From assembly GCA_000442125.1 (NCBI GenBank), contig KE546965.1:2108001-2172000 (forward strand): 64,000 nt of DNA, in the 5' to 3' direction. Origin of the DNA: Opeltia flavorubescens. Lineage: Eukaryota; Ascomycota; Lecanoromycetes; Teloschistales; Teloschistaceae. A program made the translations under genes and the position numbers. The notes under the pieces are model-generated. The model was not told the DNA's origin. It saw only the letters and a program-made list of their open reading frames with translations, and did not search any database. Below, piece after piece: positions 22,221 to 32,057 of this stretch (position 1 is its first letter; each line of letters opens with the position of its first letter).

Positions 22221-23617
22221 TCAATTTAGAGAGCGTCGACTCTGCAATCTCTGGATCGCCCAGGAAGTAAATAGACCAGCGAATCCAAGTCTTAGTGCCA
22301 CCGTAAGGAATGCAGCATTTTTTGCACGGTCATAGTAACCGCCCAATACATCCAAAAGGTCGCTATCTTGAATGCCTCTTTGACCCTGTGGTTTCAATAT
22401 GGTGAATGTGGTGTTGTCTATTTCTCCGAGCCCAGACAGGCTTGCCGCCTTTTTACTATCATTGTCAGTCATAACTGTCTTCGACTCCAAGTCATGTATT
22501 TTCTGTTTCCGGTATGAGTATGTTGAGAGCCAAATAAAGAATTGGTGGTCAACGGGAGACAATGTCGGCCATGCCCAGAGGTTGGAGACATCGCATGATG
22601 GATGTGCTCTAAGGAAGTCTGACATGACCCCTAAAAAGGTAAGCAGAGGATGGAGGTTTTGTAGATCTTGAAGAGTTACCAAGCGTTAGCCCCCACAACA
22701 TCAGCTGTTGCGATGGTCTTTGCCATCCCTTGCTGTTAGAGAGCCAATGCGGAACTTTGACGAAGCTACTGATTGAAGTATTCTGATCTGGAGGTAGAAA
22801 GACCGGACTAGAACTACAATAGACACTCTCAGTGGGGACAAGATCGATAGCTTTAACAAGCATTTGGCCGAAAAGTAGACGAGCAAGACCTTGAGTAAAT
22901 AGACCGCCCGGTCGATCAAAACGTCCTGACACGTCTGTGCTTATATAAGTATTGAGTTGTGGGGACATCAATGCTCGGAGTGAGACCCAGTGCGCCGAGT
23001 GTACCTCGCTTGGCTGGAGATTCAAGGGGCCGGTGTCGAATCGCAGTAGAAGAAAGATGAAAGTGCATAGCACCATCAAGCTGTAAAAGTCAAATGGGCC
23101 AAACTGTGACAGCGAGCTTCCAGGAAACATACGGAGTCTTGCCGAGCCATGTGGTGACAATACGCTCTGAGAGGTTACCTACCCGGAGGCAATGTTCTGC
23201 CTTCAAATCAAGGCCAATCTCTTCCATGGTCTCTCGAACACTCGTCGCGGCGTCATCTTCATCTGCTGGATCTCGTCCACCGCCAGGGAAGGCGATGTGA
23301 CTGGTCCACCTATCACCTTTCCTTGCAGCTCGTTTGATAAAGAGCACTTCGGGATCTCCTCTCTTTACCCATTCCTGCTCAAAGAATGACTCAAGTCGTG
23401 AGTCGTCCTCTCCAATTTTGGAGCCGTATTTTTCGGCATCAAAGAAAGCTTGGTCAAGAAATGTTGGCCGTACGCGTATGATCAAAGCTACGGAAGCTCG
23501 CTTTTTGCAACCTGGAGCTTTTAGACTTGGGAACCGATGATTGCTCAGCTCGCACAATGCCCTCCGTAATTGATCTGACGGAGAGTTGAGCTGTGAAGGT
23601 GATGGTTGAGACTGCAT
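22221..23617 (-). CDS. Nudix hydrolase with C-terminal extension
   Basis: Nudix enzymes cleave nucleoside or other diphosphates linked to a second group. Exons on the minus strand are 23133-23617, 22680-23080 and 22221-22630 (431 residues). The Nudix box runs at about residues 114-136 as G-x5-E-x7-RETMEEIGL, preceded by HIAFPGGG; the metal-binding Glu residues are intact. After the catalytic domain comes a long region with LMVLCTFIFLLLRF and EVHSAHWVSLRAL, the pattern of fungal relatives of CoA/NADH-type Nudix hydrolases, and a hydrophobic stretch near the C-terminus that may anchor the protein. The substrate is unknown. The start is the first ATG (MQSQPSPS); the frame is open 60 bases further but lacks an ATG. 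It lies 267 bp head to head with the VTC gene, so a shared promoter is likely. Confidence 0.87.
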
Positions 23618-23724
23618 CGCAACCAAATATAATTGGACTGCCAAGATCAATATGGAAACGGAAAGGGCTGACCGCAAAGTGGATGGTGCAGGACAGCGAT
23701 GAGGCTCCCAATTAAGCTCATGAA

Positions 23725-23734
23725 CCGCCGGCGG
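23725..23734. promoter_or_regulatory. Perfect 10-bp palindrome in a divergent promoter
   Basis: The palindrome CCGCCGGCGG lies in the 267-bp space shared by the Nudix and VTC genes. CGG/CCG palindromes are typical targets of fungal Zn2Cys6 regulators, so it could be a binding site. This is inference from sequence shape only. Confidence 0.3.
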
Positions 23735-23884
23735 CTCCTTCCCGCTCTCTTTCCGCTTGGCGGGGCAACCTGCTACTTGTACATTGGATCTTAAATTATT
23801 CGTCCATTCTCACTAGCTGGTCGGACAGTGTTTCATACGACATTTGACGGCCAAGACAAGGTGAAAAGTATACGGACTGCCAGG

Positions 23885-26424
23885 ATGCGGTTTGGAAAAT
23901 CATTACAAAGTGCCATCTATGAACCCTGGAGAGCACAATACGTTGATTACTCGAAACTCAAGAAATTGCTTCGGGAGGATGGCTCGCCAGACCGTCGTGA
24001 GTCGGCACGAGCGACAAATAGAGGAGAGGAGTGGACAGAGAGGGACGAAAGCGCTTTTGTCGACGAGCTCGTCAACGTTCAGCTAGAAAAGGTCAATGCC
24101 TTTCACAACGAGACTTACCGGAATCTTCGTGACCGCACAACCGAGTGCGAATCAAAACTCCAGGAGATAGCGGCGACTGAGAAGACTGGGGACGAAGATT
24201 CTTCAAAATCAGATCTGAACACTGAAGATCAGAGAATACGAAACATCCTCGAGAAACTAGATGGAATCACAAAAGAGATCAGTGAGCTCGAGAAATATAG
24301 TCGGATCAACTATACAGGCTTCCTCAAGGCAGCGAAGAAGCATGATCGCAAAAGAGGCTCTCAATATCGCGTTCGACCTTTACTTCAGGTGCGCTTGGCT
24401 GCCTTGCCCTTCAACTCGGAAGACTATTCTCCTCTACTATACCAGTACGCACTTTCGCTTCAATCCTGCATATCTTAATTCTGACTCTCCTACTTAGGCT
24501 TTCTGCTATGTATTCTTTCATCCGACAGAGGTCGCCAAAGACGCGAGAGCGGAGTCATTCGGGTCTAGCAACGAATGGGAACGTTGCAAATTACACATCC
24601 TACAAATGTACGTGCATACCCACTTAGGACGTTTCCACAGAAAATTGACCGATCCGCAGTTTGGGTCCACCCCGAGAACCTTTTGGAAGTGAAGACTTAT
24701 ATTCTTCGGCGTCTTCCTGTGCTGGTCTATAACCCCCAATCGTCCAAGGTTGCAGAAGGCGGGCAGCATGATCCTCGCATAACATCGTTGTACTTTGACA
24801 GCTCGGATTTCTCTCTGTATACCGATAAGGTTGATAAGACGGCAGGTGCGTCTTCGCTGCGCTTAAGGTGGTTCGGACATCTCAACGCGAAACCTGAAAT
24901 CCATCTAGAGAAAAAGACTACCGAAGAAAGTGGTGTTAGCGACGAAGTCCGGCTTCCACTTAAGATGAAATACATCCAAGACTTCATATCCGACCAATAC
25001 AAAATGGAGAAGCAGCTTGACAAGCTGAAGGAGCGACGAGGCAATGAGAATGAATTTGTTCGCTTGAGCAACAGTGTTGAGTCGATTCAGTCCTTTATTA
25101 AAGAGAAGAATTTGCAGCCTGTATTACGCGCCAACTACAAAAGAACTGCTTTTCAGATACCTGGGGATGACAAAGTCCGTATGTCTCTCGACACTGACGT
25201 TGCTTTTATCCGAGAAGACAGCCTTGACCAGGAGCGCCCATGTCGGGATCCGCACGATTGGCATCGCACAGATATAGACGCTGGTGACATGGAGTTTCCC
25301 TTCTCTGGTATCAGACGAGGGGAGATATCACTATTCCCATATGCCTTGCTCGAAATCAAGGTCAGGAATGATGCTAAAAGAAAGACCAACGAATGGGTGA
25401 GCGATTTGATGTCCTCTCACCTGATCAAGGAAGCACCTCGATTCTCTAAGTTCGTTCACGGCGTTGCTCAACTTTTCGAAGATCACGTCAATAGCTTCCC
25501 ATTCTGGCTAAGCAATCTAGAGACAGACATCCGAAGAGACCCTGAAACCGCTTTCCACGAGGAACAGGAAAAGAAAGCCAAATATGCAGAAGATGAACAA
25601 GCTGTAGGTAGTTTTATGGGTTCAGGAGTCAGTCACTCCTTCACTGCCGCAGTAGGCTCGCCCATTGCCAAATCTATTGGGATGACGGACAATGTGAATG
25701 CGAGCAACGTGGTTGACAAAGTGGATGGGAGGTCGAGCACTGATGAATATGACGACGCAGCTCCTTCCGGGTCCGCTGGGAGATCTCAGGGATTGCAATC
25801 TCTCTTACCATCGTTTTCGAGGTCCAAGTATGGCCGCTCTCGGAGGAATGAGTCTGTTGCGCTGCCTCCGGGGGTACAAGAGCCTGGTGCTCTGCTTAAA
25901 GACTCTGGACCTGTACGAGTAGAGCCCAAAGTCTGGCTTGCTAACCAACGTACCTTTGTCAAATGGCAGCACATATCGGTACTACTAGCGACCCTGTCGC
26001 TCAGCCTGTACAATGCGGCCGAACAAAACAATAACTTGGCACGAAGCCTGGCAATTGCGTACACGTTGGTAGCCGCTGCGGTTGGGGTTTGACTGCCCCC
26101 GTCAACTTCAAAGAACACGGCTAACGCTTTCAGGGTTGGGGATGGTGGATATACATGACCCGTAGCCGCATGATTCAAGAAAGGAGTGGGAAAGAATTCG
26201 ACAACATATACGGACCGATTGCGGTCTGCCTTGCATTGATCATTGCACTGTGCCTGAATCTGGGGTTGAGGGTGAGTAGCCTCAACATCGCGGTATAACT
26301 TTATGCTAATTCTCCCGAGTATCACGCCGTTTTCCACGAACATGGTAAAAAGTATCAAACGGTCATAATTCAGCAGAGCACTCAGGTCGAAATGAGCCAT
26401 GAGGCTGCCAAACTCCTCATGTAG
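23885..26424 (+). CDS. Vacuolar transporter chaperone subunit, Vtc2/Vtc3 type (SPX-VTC-TM)
   Basis: VTC is the polyphosphate polymerase of the vacuolar membrane; Vtc2/Vtc3 are accessory subunits around catalytic Vtc4. Exons 23885-24444, 24498-24607, 24660-26086, 26134-26271 and 26320-26424 give 779 residues. An N-terminal SPX domain (MRFGKSLQ, YSKLKKLLRE, YTGFLKAAKKHDR) senses inositol pyrophosphates. The central VTC domain has SLRLRWFGH, HLEKKT and YALLEIKVRN. The sequences LYFDSSDFSLYTDK and FPFWLSNLETDIRRDPETAF fit Vtc2/3 rather than Vtc4, by memory of the families. Three membrane segments end the protein. The donor of intron 3 (GTTTGA at 26087) is atypical but restores the frame into GWGWWIYMTRSRM. 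The last exon is inferred from an open 34-codon frame after a good acceptor and is less certain. Confidence 0.88.
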
Positions 26425-26901
26425 CATGTCGTTTTCGACCAATAGACTGTTTCCTCGCTGGTGGCCGGAAGCTAAAGCTAAGACATAATCCAAATTAGCA
26501 GGCGCTAATGAGGACCCATAGTTGACACAAAAGACCCATTTGGACATGGTTCTATTTTGACTTTCAGTTTTATTCTTTCTTAACACTGGTGGCACAGATG
26601 GAGAAACATTGTAAGGACAACCGTTGTACGATCACCAACACTTCATCTTTTCGCTGCAACGATCACCACATTTTATGTTAGGTGGTGTTGTGATGACCTT
26701 GAGTAACACGAGTTTTTATTACACATCTGCTCTTCTACTCTTTTATTCAATTGTTTAATCATTCAAGATTAATTATCCACTTCCTCCAAAGATCTTATAT
26801 CGTTTGATTACGAACAACACTTTCCCCATTACAATACTGCATGCCACAAATCCGAAGGTTCTTTATCTATCCCTTCGAGGGAATCCATCTGTACACCAGC
26901 A
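26425..26901. other. Intergenic region between the VTC gene and the next plus-strand gene
   Basis: No gene was supported. The part from about 26720 is pyrimidine-rich (TTCTACTCTTTTATTC) and probably belongs to the promoter of the following gene. Confidence 0.45.
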
Positions 26902-29077
26902 ATGGACAGCTTTCCAGATGGTTCACCTCCGGTAAGTTGGCTGTAGCAAACCAAACTCTAAATCGACAACTGAGTATATACCAGGGCAATTTCGATTTCC
27001 AACGTTCCCAGACCCCCATCAGTGGGTGTGATAAATACGTATCTCAAGATCGTGAGTCCTCGGATCATTCAGGTAACTCTTCTGCGAAATCTTGGGTGGA
27101 GACTGCAACTCCCCCCTCAAGAGCTCCGATTACTTGGCCACCTCACGGATTGACAGCGTCATCGGTGCTGAACGTTGACGAAGCTGCTTCCCTTATCGCT
27201 CAGGGTGCGGTTCATTTCAGAGGATTCTCCAAATCTGCCCATCACGCTGCTGATCCTAATGCGCATTTCTTTCCGCTCCTCGGCCTGGAAGACGGGCAGC
27301 GGATTCTCGAAGCAGGCCCATCGGCTGAAACCTTGGGTGATTGTGCATCCTTTTCCCTCGACGAGAGTTTGGACGCCCCTGAAATATGGAATACCCTTGA
27401 GCAACCCAGTATGACCCTCTGCTTTGGTAGGTATGCTGGGACAATGACCTTTAGTCGCTACATTGGGGCCAAAAACGACCCAGCACCTCAGGTCAATCGC
27501 TCCACGAAGATCCTACTAAGGCGGATGGAGATCCTTCAAATTTTTGAGCGCCTGAGGTTCCTGCAAGACGCAAGAGGGGTCCCATTTGAGCCAAGCGAAC
27601 AGGAAGCAGCATACCTATATGACCAACTTATATTTGACCCGGAATCGAACAGTATGAATGGGACCTTGGAGAGAGACATCGGACTGCTTTCTACGTTCCT
27701 CGAGGATCCGAATTGGACAGATTTCAGCGATGGCGGGAAGCAATTTGTAGCAATACACTTCGCACTTGAAGGAGGTGAGTATGACTTGCAGGCAGAGGCC
27801 TTCTTCCACCAGATTCTCTTGAGCACAGAACTCGATAGACGTATCAGTCTCCAGCGGGTATACACCAGCCATGGCACAGAACAATGGATGACAACCTTAT
27901 CTCGTAAGGTCGCTTGGAGCGTGGCAATATCTCGACGATTCTTCCAAAATCTGGCGTTTGAGTCTGGAAATGACCGGTCTTTGGTGCCTCAGAACAAAAA
28001 TTCTCAGCTGGAGCGTGTTCTAAACGTCGGATATGCTCTCAAATGGCCGAGTATGGACAAAATGGAAACACGGAAGATTGAAGAGCACGGGAGCAAACGG
28101 TTGCGGTGCGATTGGACTGTGCCTTCGGCCACATTTCTGTACGGTACCATCCCCCCCGGGCCCGCAGCCTTATGGATGGTCTTAAGCTGCCTATTGGACT
28201 GCGATCCCGCTCATCGAATCACTCTGGATAGTCTGAGCTCCATGCATCCTCAGTCAGGGCTCCAGTTCGAGGAAAACACCTATTGGTATTGGGAATGCAT
28301 TGTCGGCAAAGTACTCGGGGCCATGGAAGGCGTTCACTGCACAGCTGGCTGGATTGGTCCGTGTATCTCTTCAACGGATCTCAAGTCTGTGGAATACGTA
28401 CGCGTCTACCAGGATCGCGCACCAGAGCGGATGAAGAAAAGAGACCTCAGGACACTCGCAAATAGGAGTGACCCGTTGGGTAGCCTGGACAGCTCCTACC
28501 CTGTCAGCAACTTTCATTTGGTCCTGCCAAGCTTCGCGACAGCTATGGACACTGTACGCGTAGAGAAGTTGGCCCTGAAGGTCAGAGATGGTAACCAGGG
28601 TAACGGCAGTCCCACTGTTGTGAAGCACGAAGTCGGCATTGAATTTGCCAATAATGATGATAGCCACACCATCCTTCTCCAATTTGACGTCTCTTTTGTT
28701 GCTGCAGCCGCTTGTTGGGCCGGGCCTCATGTACTCTCCTATGAGTACAGCTATAAGTTTGCGCGCGTTGGTAAGCTCCTCGAGAGCTGCAGTGCAAGAG
28801 AGGCTATTGGGCTGAGCAATTCGGTTGAAATTGCGGAGGATACGGTCTTGGTGATTGAAGCGTATGGGGCGGCTGACAATGCCGTCCTGGCCCGGGCATG
28901 GTAAGCACCTCGACAGTCCTTGCAGTGTCTACTGTACTGACTGACCAACACAGGTGTTCTTACTTGGGCTTGTCAGCTGTGGTGGCTGACCTCAAGCACA
29001 CATGTCTGGCGTGCGCGATACGCGAAGCCTACGCGGCTTGTATCGTCGTAGCCATCATCACTAACACATCACAATAG
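26902..29077 (+). CDS. Conserved fungal protein of unknown function
   Basis: I do not recognise a named family, but the C-terminal stretch CSYLGLSAVVADLKHTC and CLACAIREAYAAC resembles conserved uncharacterised proteins of moulds. My model uses exons 26902-26931, 26985-28900 and 28954-29077 (689 residues). The first exon of 30 nt (MDSFPDGSPP) joins in frame to GNFDFQRS through a GTAAG-to-CCAG intron. A longer single-exon start at 26841 is open too but gives a less natural N-terminus. The body has no membrane segment or signal peptide. It contains a Cys-rich end (four Cys in the last 50 residues) that could bind metal. The Trp-rich central part suggests a folded enzyme-like or scaffold domain; no function can be claimed. 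Confidence 0.75.
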
Positions 29078-29265
29078 GATGATGTGAAATCGGCACCTCG
29101 ACTCTCGGCAGCTCCTGATGGTGGTAAAATGTAGCAGAGGTCATGTGTCTTTTGTTTTGATACGAGCAGTATAAGCCCAACCTGTCTAATTGCCATGTAC
29201 CACTCAATTGTAGAAGGTTTCCTCTATCTTTACGTAGTAATCAAACACTAGGTCACGGTTTCTCA

Positions 29266-30732
29266 TTACTGGCTACATTCCTTTGCTTTATCTGATGGTG
29301 CATCAAGCTTCATGTCCCCGTCGCTACTGACATCGCTCCCTCGAGAGCTCCCAGCCTTTGACCCAGCCCTCGATCCCTCAATCTGATAATCCTCACTCCT
29401 TTCCACCAAACTCCGGTAATAATCCACCAGCACTTCCGGCTTCGGCACAATCCTCCACTCCACCCTCCACAAGAACTCCAGTTCTAGCAAGGCCAATTCC
29501 TTGAGACTGACACCACCAACTCGGGCATAGAGATTGTTGGTCCAGAATGAATCGCTGAGTCCTTTGCTCGCGACAGTGGCGCTGGTGATCAGGAACCGAT
29601 GGACCGTGAGTGATGAGATGGTGAAAGCAGGGTACAGAGCGCAGAGGCGATCGATGTAGTATACCATGCTCAGTAGTATAGGCGGGGAAAGCGTCGCATG
29701 AGTCGTCAGTCGCTGTAGATAATCCTTGATGCTAATGCCCGGGGGAGCGCGAGAATGGAAACGGGTCAACCGGCCATCTTTCAGCGGGATTTCGTCGTTG
29801 AATCGCACGAGTTCCATCAGCATGTTGCTGATGAGTATGACCAGATCCTTGACGTCGCAGGTTTCATACTGTGCGGGCATGACTTTTACCGCTCGCTTTG
29901 GGGGACGGGCACGCTTGGGAGAAGAACCGGAACCTTGGCTGGAGGATGAGGTTGCGGAAGAGTTCTTCACTAGCGTCGTGGAACTTGTCGTATTAGAATC
30001 AGCCCATGATGTCGAAGCACCGCTGCGTTTGACGGACATTTGAGGCTCCAAGGCTGGCTCAGCAGGAATGTTTGGGATCTCCTCCTTGGGGGAGGGTGAT
30101 GTACCACGTCGTTTGCCTTTCACCCTGAATCCCTCGGGTTTCGGGTTGGCGGTAGGAGTGAGTATAGGAGAATACTGAGTGCCGGCATCTACTGTCGTGA
30201 CTGTGGGGGAGGAAATACTCTGGGTCGTAGAGTCTGAACGAGGTCGTTTGCTAGGTTTGGACAAAGCAACAGGGGATTGGGTAGATTGACGTGCGAAAGC
30301 GGTGGGCGGAGGTCTGATGTACGGGCGGGGTGAGTTGGAGGCGGTGAGCTTAGAATGCCGATATGATCCATCTCGTGGCTGAGAACGATAGAGGGTCGTC
30401 GGGGATGCAGTCGCTGGGTTGGCACACAATGTGGGCGAAGGGGAAGTCGATATCATCTCAAAGTCGGCCCAGCCACGGGTTGCCGTCGAGGGAGAGCGCC
30501 GTTGCAAGATGGTTCCGTTCGTCTGAGCAAGCAGTGTACGCACATACTTGTAGATGCGGGAGACAATAGTCCTCTCGTCGTAGCTGCATGGGACGAAATC
30601 GCTGTAGCAGCTTGGTCTGAACTCGTAGGGGTGGATCCAAGCTCCGTTGGCATAATAATGCTTTTGCTTTTGATTCTGGTGGGGCGCATTATTATTACCG
30701 TGGTATCGAGTTCGTCTGACTACGCCGGGCAT
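29266..30732 (-). CDS. Pho80-like cyclin (partner of the Pho85 kinase)
   Basis: Pho80-type cyclins bind the Pho85 kinase and, in yeast and Neurospora (Preg), hold the phosphate-starvation regulator inactive when phosphate is plentiful. This single-exon gene codes 488 residues. The cyclin box occupies about residues 300-430, with LVILISNMLMELVRFND, FHSRAPPGISIKDYLQRL, YIDRLCALYP and FLITSATVASKGLSDSFW, then GVSLKELALLELEFLW; these are hallmark Pho80-family stretches. The long N-terminal region is low-complexity, rich in Ser, Thr and Pro. The start is the ATG of MPGVVRRTRY; another in-frame ATG lies three codons upstream. It is convergent with the unknown-function gene, leaving 188 bp between the stops. 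Confidence 0.9.
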   Translation of the reverse strand: MPGVVRRTRYHGNNNAPHQNQKQKHYYANGAWIHPYEFRPSCYSDFVPCSYDERTIVSRIYKYVRTLLAQTNGTILQRRSPSTATRGWADFEMISTSPSPTLCANPATASPTTLYRSQPRDGSYRHSKLTASNSPRPYIRPPPTAFARQSTQSPVALSKPSKRPRSDSTTQSISSPTVTTVDAGTQYSPILTPTANPKPEGFRVKGKRRGTSPSPKEEIPNIPAEPALEPQMSVKRSGASTSWADSNTTSSTTLVKNSSATSSSSQGSGSSPKRARPPKRAVKVMPAQYETCDVKDLVILISNMLMELVRFNDEIPLKDGRLTRFHSRAPPGISIKDYLQRLTTHATLSPPILLSMVYYIDRLCALYPAFTISSLTVHRFLITSATVASKGLSDSFWTNNLYARVGGVSLKELALLELEFLWRVEWRIVPKPEVLVDYYRSLVERSEDYQIEGSRAGSKAGSSRGSDVSSDGDMKLDAPSDKAKECSQ

Positions 30733-32057
30733 TGTGAGCATGTGGCTTAGCGGTTGATTCGTAATCTTATCAGATCTGTAACATGTGCAAGTCCTGTCTG
30801 AGGTACCTCCCAACCGTTCAACAGCAGCGCTGTAGATACAATGCAGCAATGTGTAATACTCAAGGCTATTGAAGTAGAATTTTTACTTCCTGTTCCCGCC
30901 ATTAACGAAATAAAAGGTAACAATGAGTCTACATCCGAAGTGCGTTTTGCTCAAACGAACAGCCAGACCATATATAACATGATCCCCAGACTGTGCGTCC
31001 GAGTGTCGTCCTGAATATGTCATTACCCCAGATTTTCGTTCCCTGCAGATTCACTACCAACGGATATGCACAGGTAAAGGGAACTGCCGACAGCCGCCAT
31101 TACGGTTCAGGGTACGATCTTAGCCTTTTTGAATGCATTCTTCGGGTTGAGATTGGAAGCGCCATATATTAAGGCCAAAGGGTACGGAGATCGATGCTTG
31201 TTGTAGCTGAAACGAGCCTGGTCTGGCGGTTTCATCTTCCCCAGCTCGGGCGCGAGGCTCTGTCGAACGGTCCATGTCACATCTCTGCCTGCATAGCCGC
31301 ACATGGAAATTCAACGTCGGCTATCGACCAGGAGCCATTCATTTCTTCTTCAGAACCCACGTGCTGGAATCTATCCAGTGGTTTGCTCAATTGGAAGTGA
31401 GAAAAGTGCCAGTAACCGGAAATTCAAGATGATTGTACGTAAGTGTTGTTGTTGGGTCGCAGGGAATTACTATAATATCCGGCGTATCTTCCGCAACCAG
31501 CAGTTATTTTCCAGTGTTGACCCGAAGGTTACGAGCATTTCTCTTGACATCATGGCCTTGATGTAATTTGATGACATAAAAGCCAACCATCCAAGAATGT
31601 CCATATTGACGGTAGGGTTGCCGTTTGGACAATAGCTGAGTTCGAATGAAGATCTCTGATATTGAGTACAGCCCTACCGGGCCTCTTTCCGCGTCTTAGC
31701 GTTCTCGACAGTAAAGTACGACGGACAAAAAACATAGTAGTAGAAGTTGAACCATCAACACTGGATTCAGTAGCCACAGATCATGATGGCAATATGACAG
31801 ACCATTTCATGAAAGCGAAGTCTACAGAAATCGCCGGAATTAAAGTACTAGCTGTTTCCAAGCGCCAATCTTTGAGTTTGTAGGACATAACGCTTGAGCT
31901 TGGGAACCACCAAATATCGTCGGATTTCCACACGCTGGTCTGATTGGAATNCCCGACTCTCCCAGCCACGCTCGTTTCCCGTTAGTTTCAGGGATCTCTG
32001 TTTCGCAAGAGTACCTTAGCCGCATCTTCCGTCCTTTCACCGTACACAGCGTACACA
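30733..32057. other. Intergenic region between the Pho80-like and GID5 genes
   Basis: This 1.3-kb stretch should hold both promoters. A CACGTG element lies at 31358-31363; CACGTG is the core site of Pho4/NUC-1-type phosphate regulators, though a single site proves nothing. One base at 31951 is undetermined. A possible small gene is listed separately. Confidence 0.4.
31107..31304 (-). CDS. Possible small gene (65 residues), uncertain
   Basis: This open frame reads MCGYAGRDVTW, then TVRQSLAPELGKMKPPDQAR, and ends with ALIYGASNLNPKNAFKKAKIVP split over its last third. The basic, proline-containing composition looks more like a real small protein than chance, and the ending resembles small conserved fungal proteins, but I cannot name a family. 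An upstream exon joined by an intron ending at the AG near 31293 is possible. A second frame of similar length overlaps it on the same strand, so the call is weak. Confidence 0.3.
   Translation of the reverse strand: MCGYAGRDVTWTVRQSLAPELGKMKPPDQARFSYNKHRSPYPLALIYGASNLNPKNAFKKAKIVP

Noticed and set aside
26841-26901. Longer N-terminus for the unknown-function gene
   Set aside because: It reads through a good 53-nt GTAAG-CCAG intron; the spliced start at 26902 gives a more natural protein, though this is not proven.
31951-31951. Single undetermined base, like those at 43128 and 44476
   Set aside because: These are assembly ambiguities; the two in the RING gene do not break its frame.
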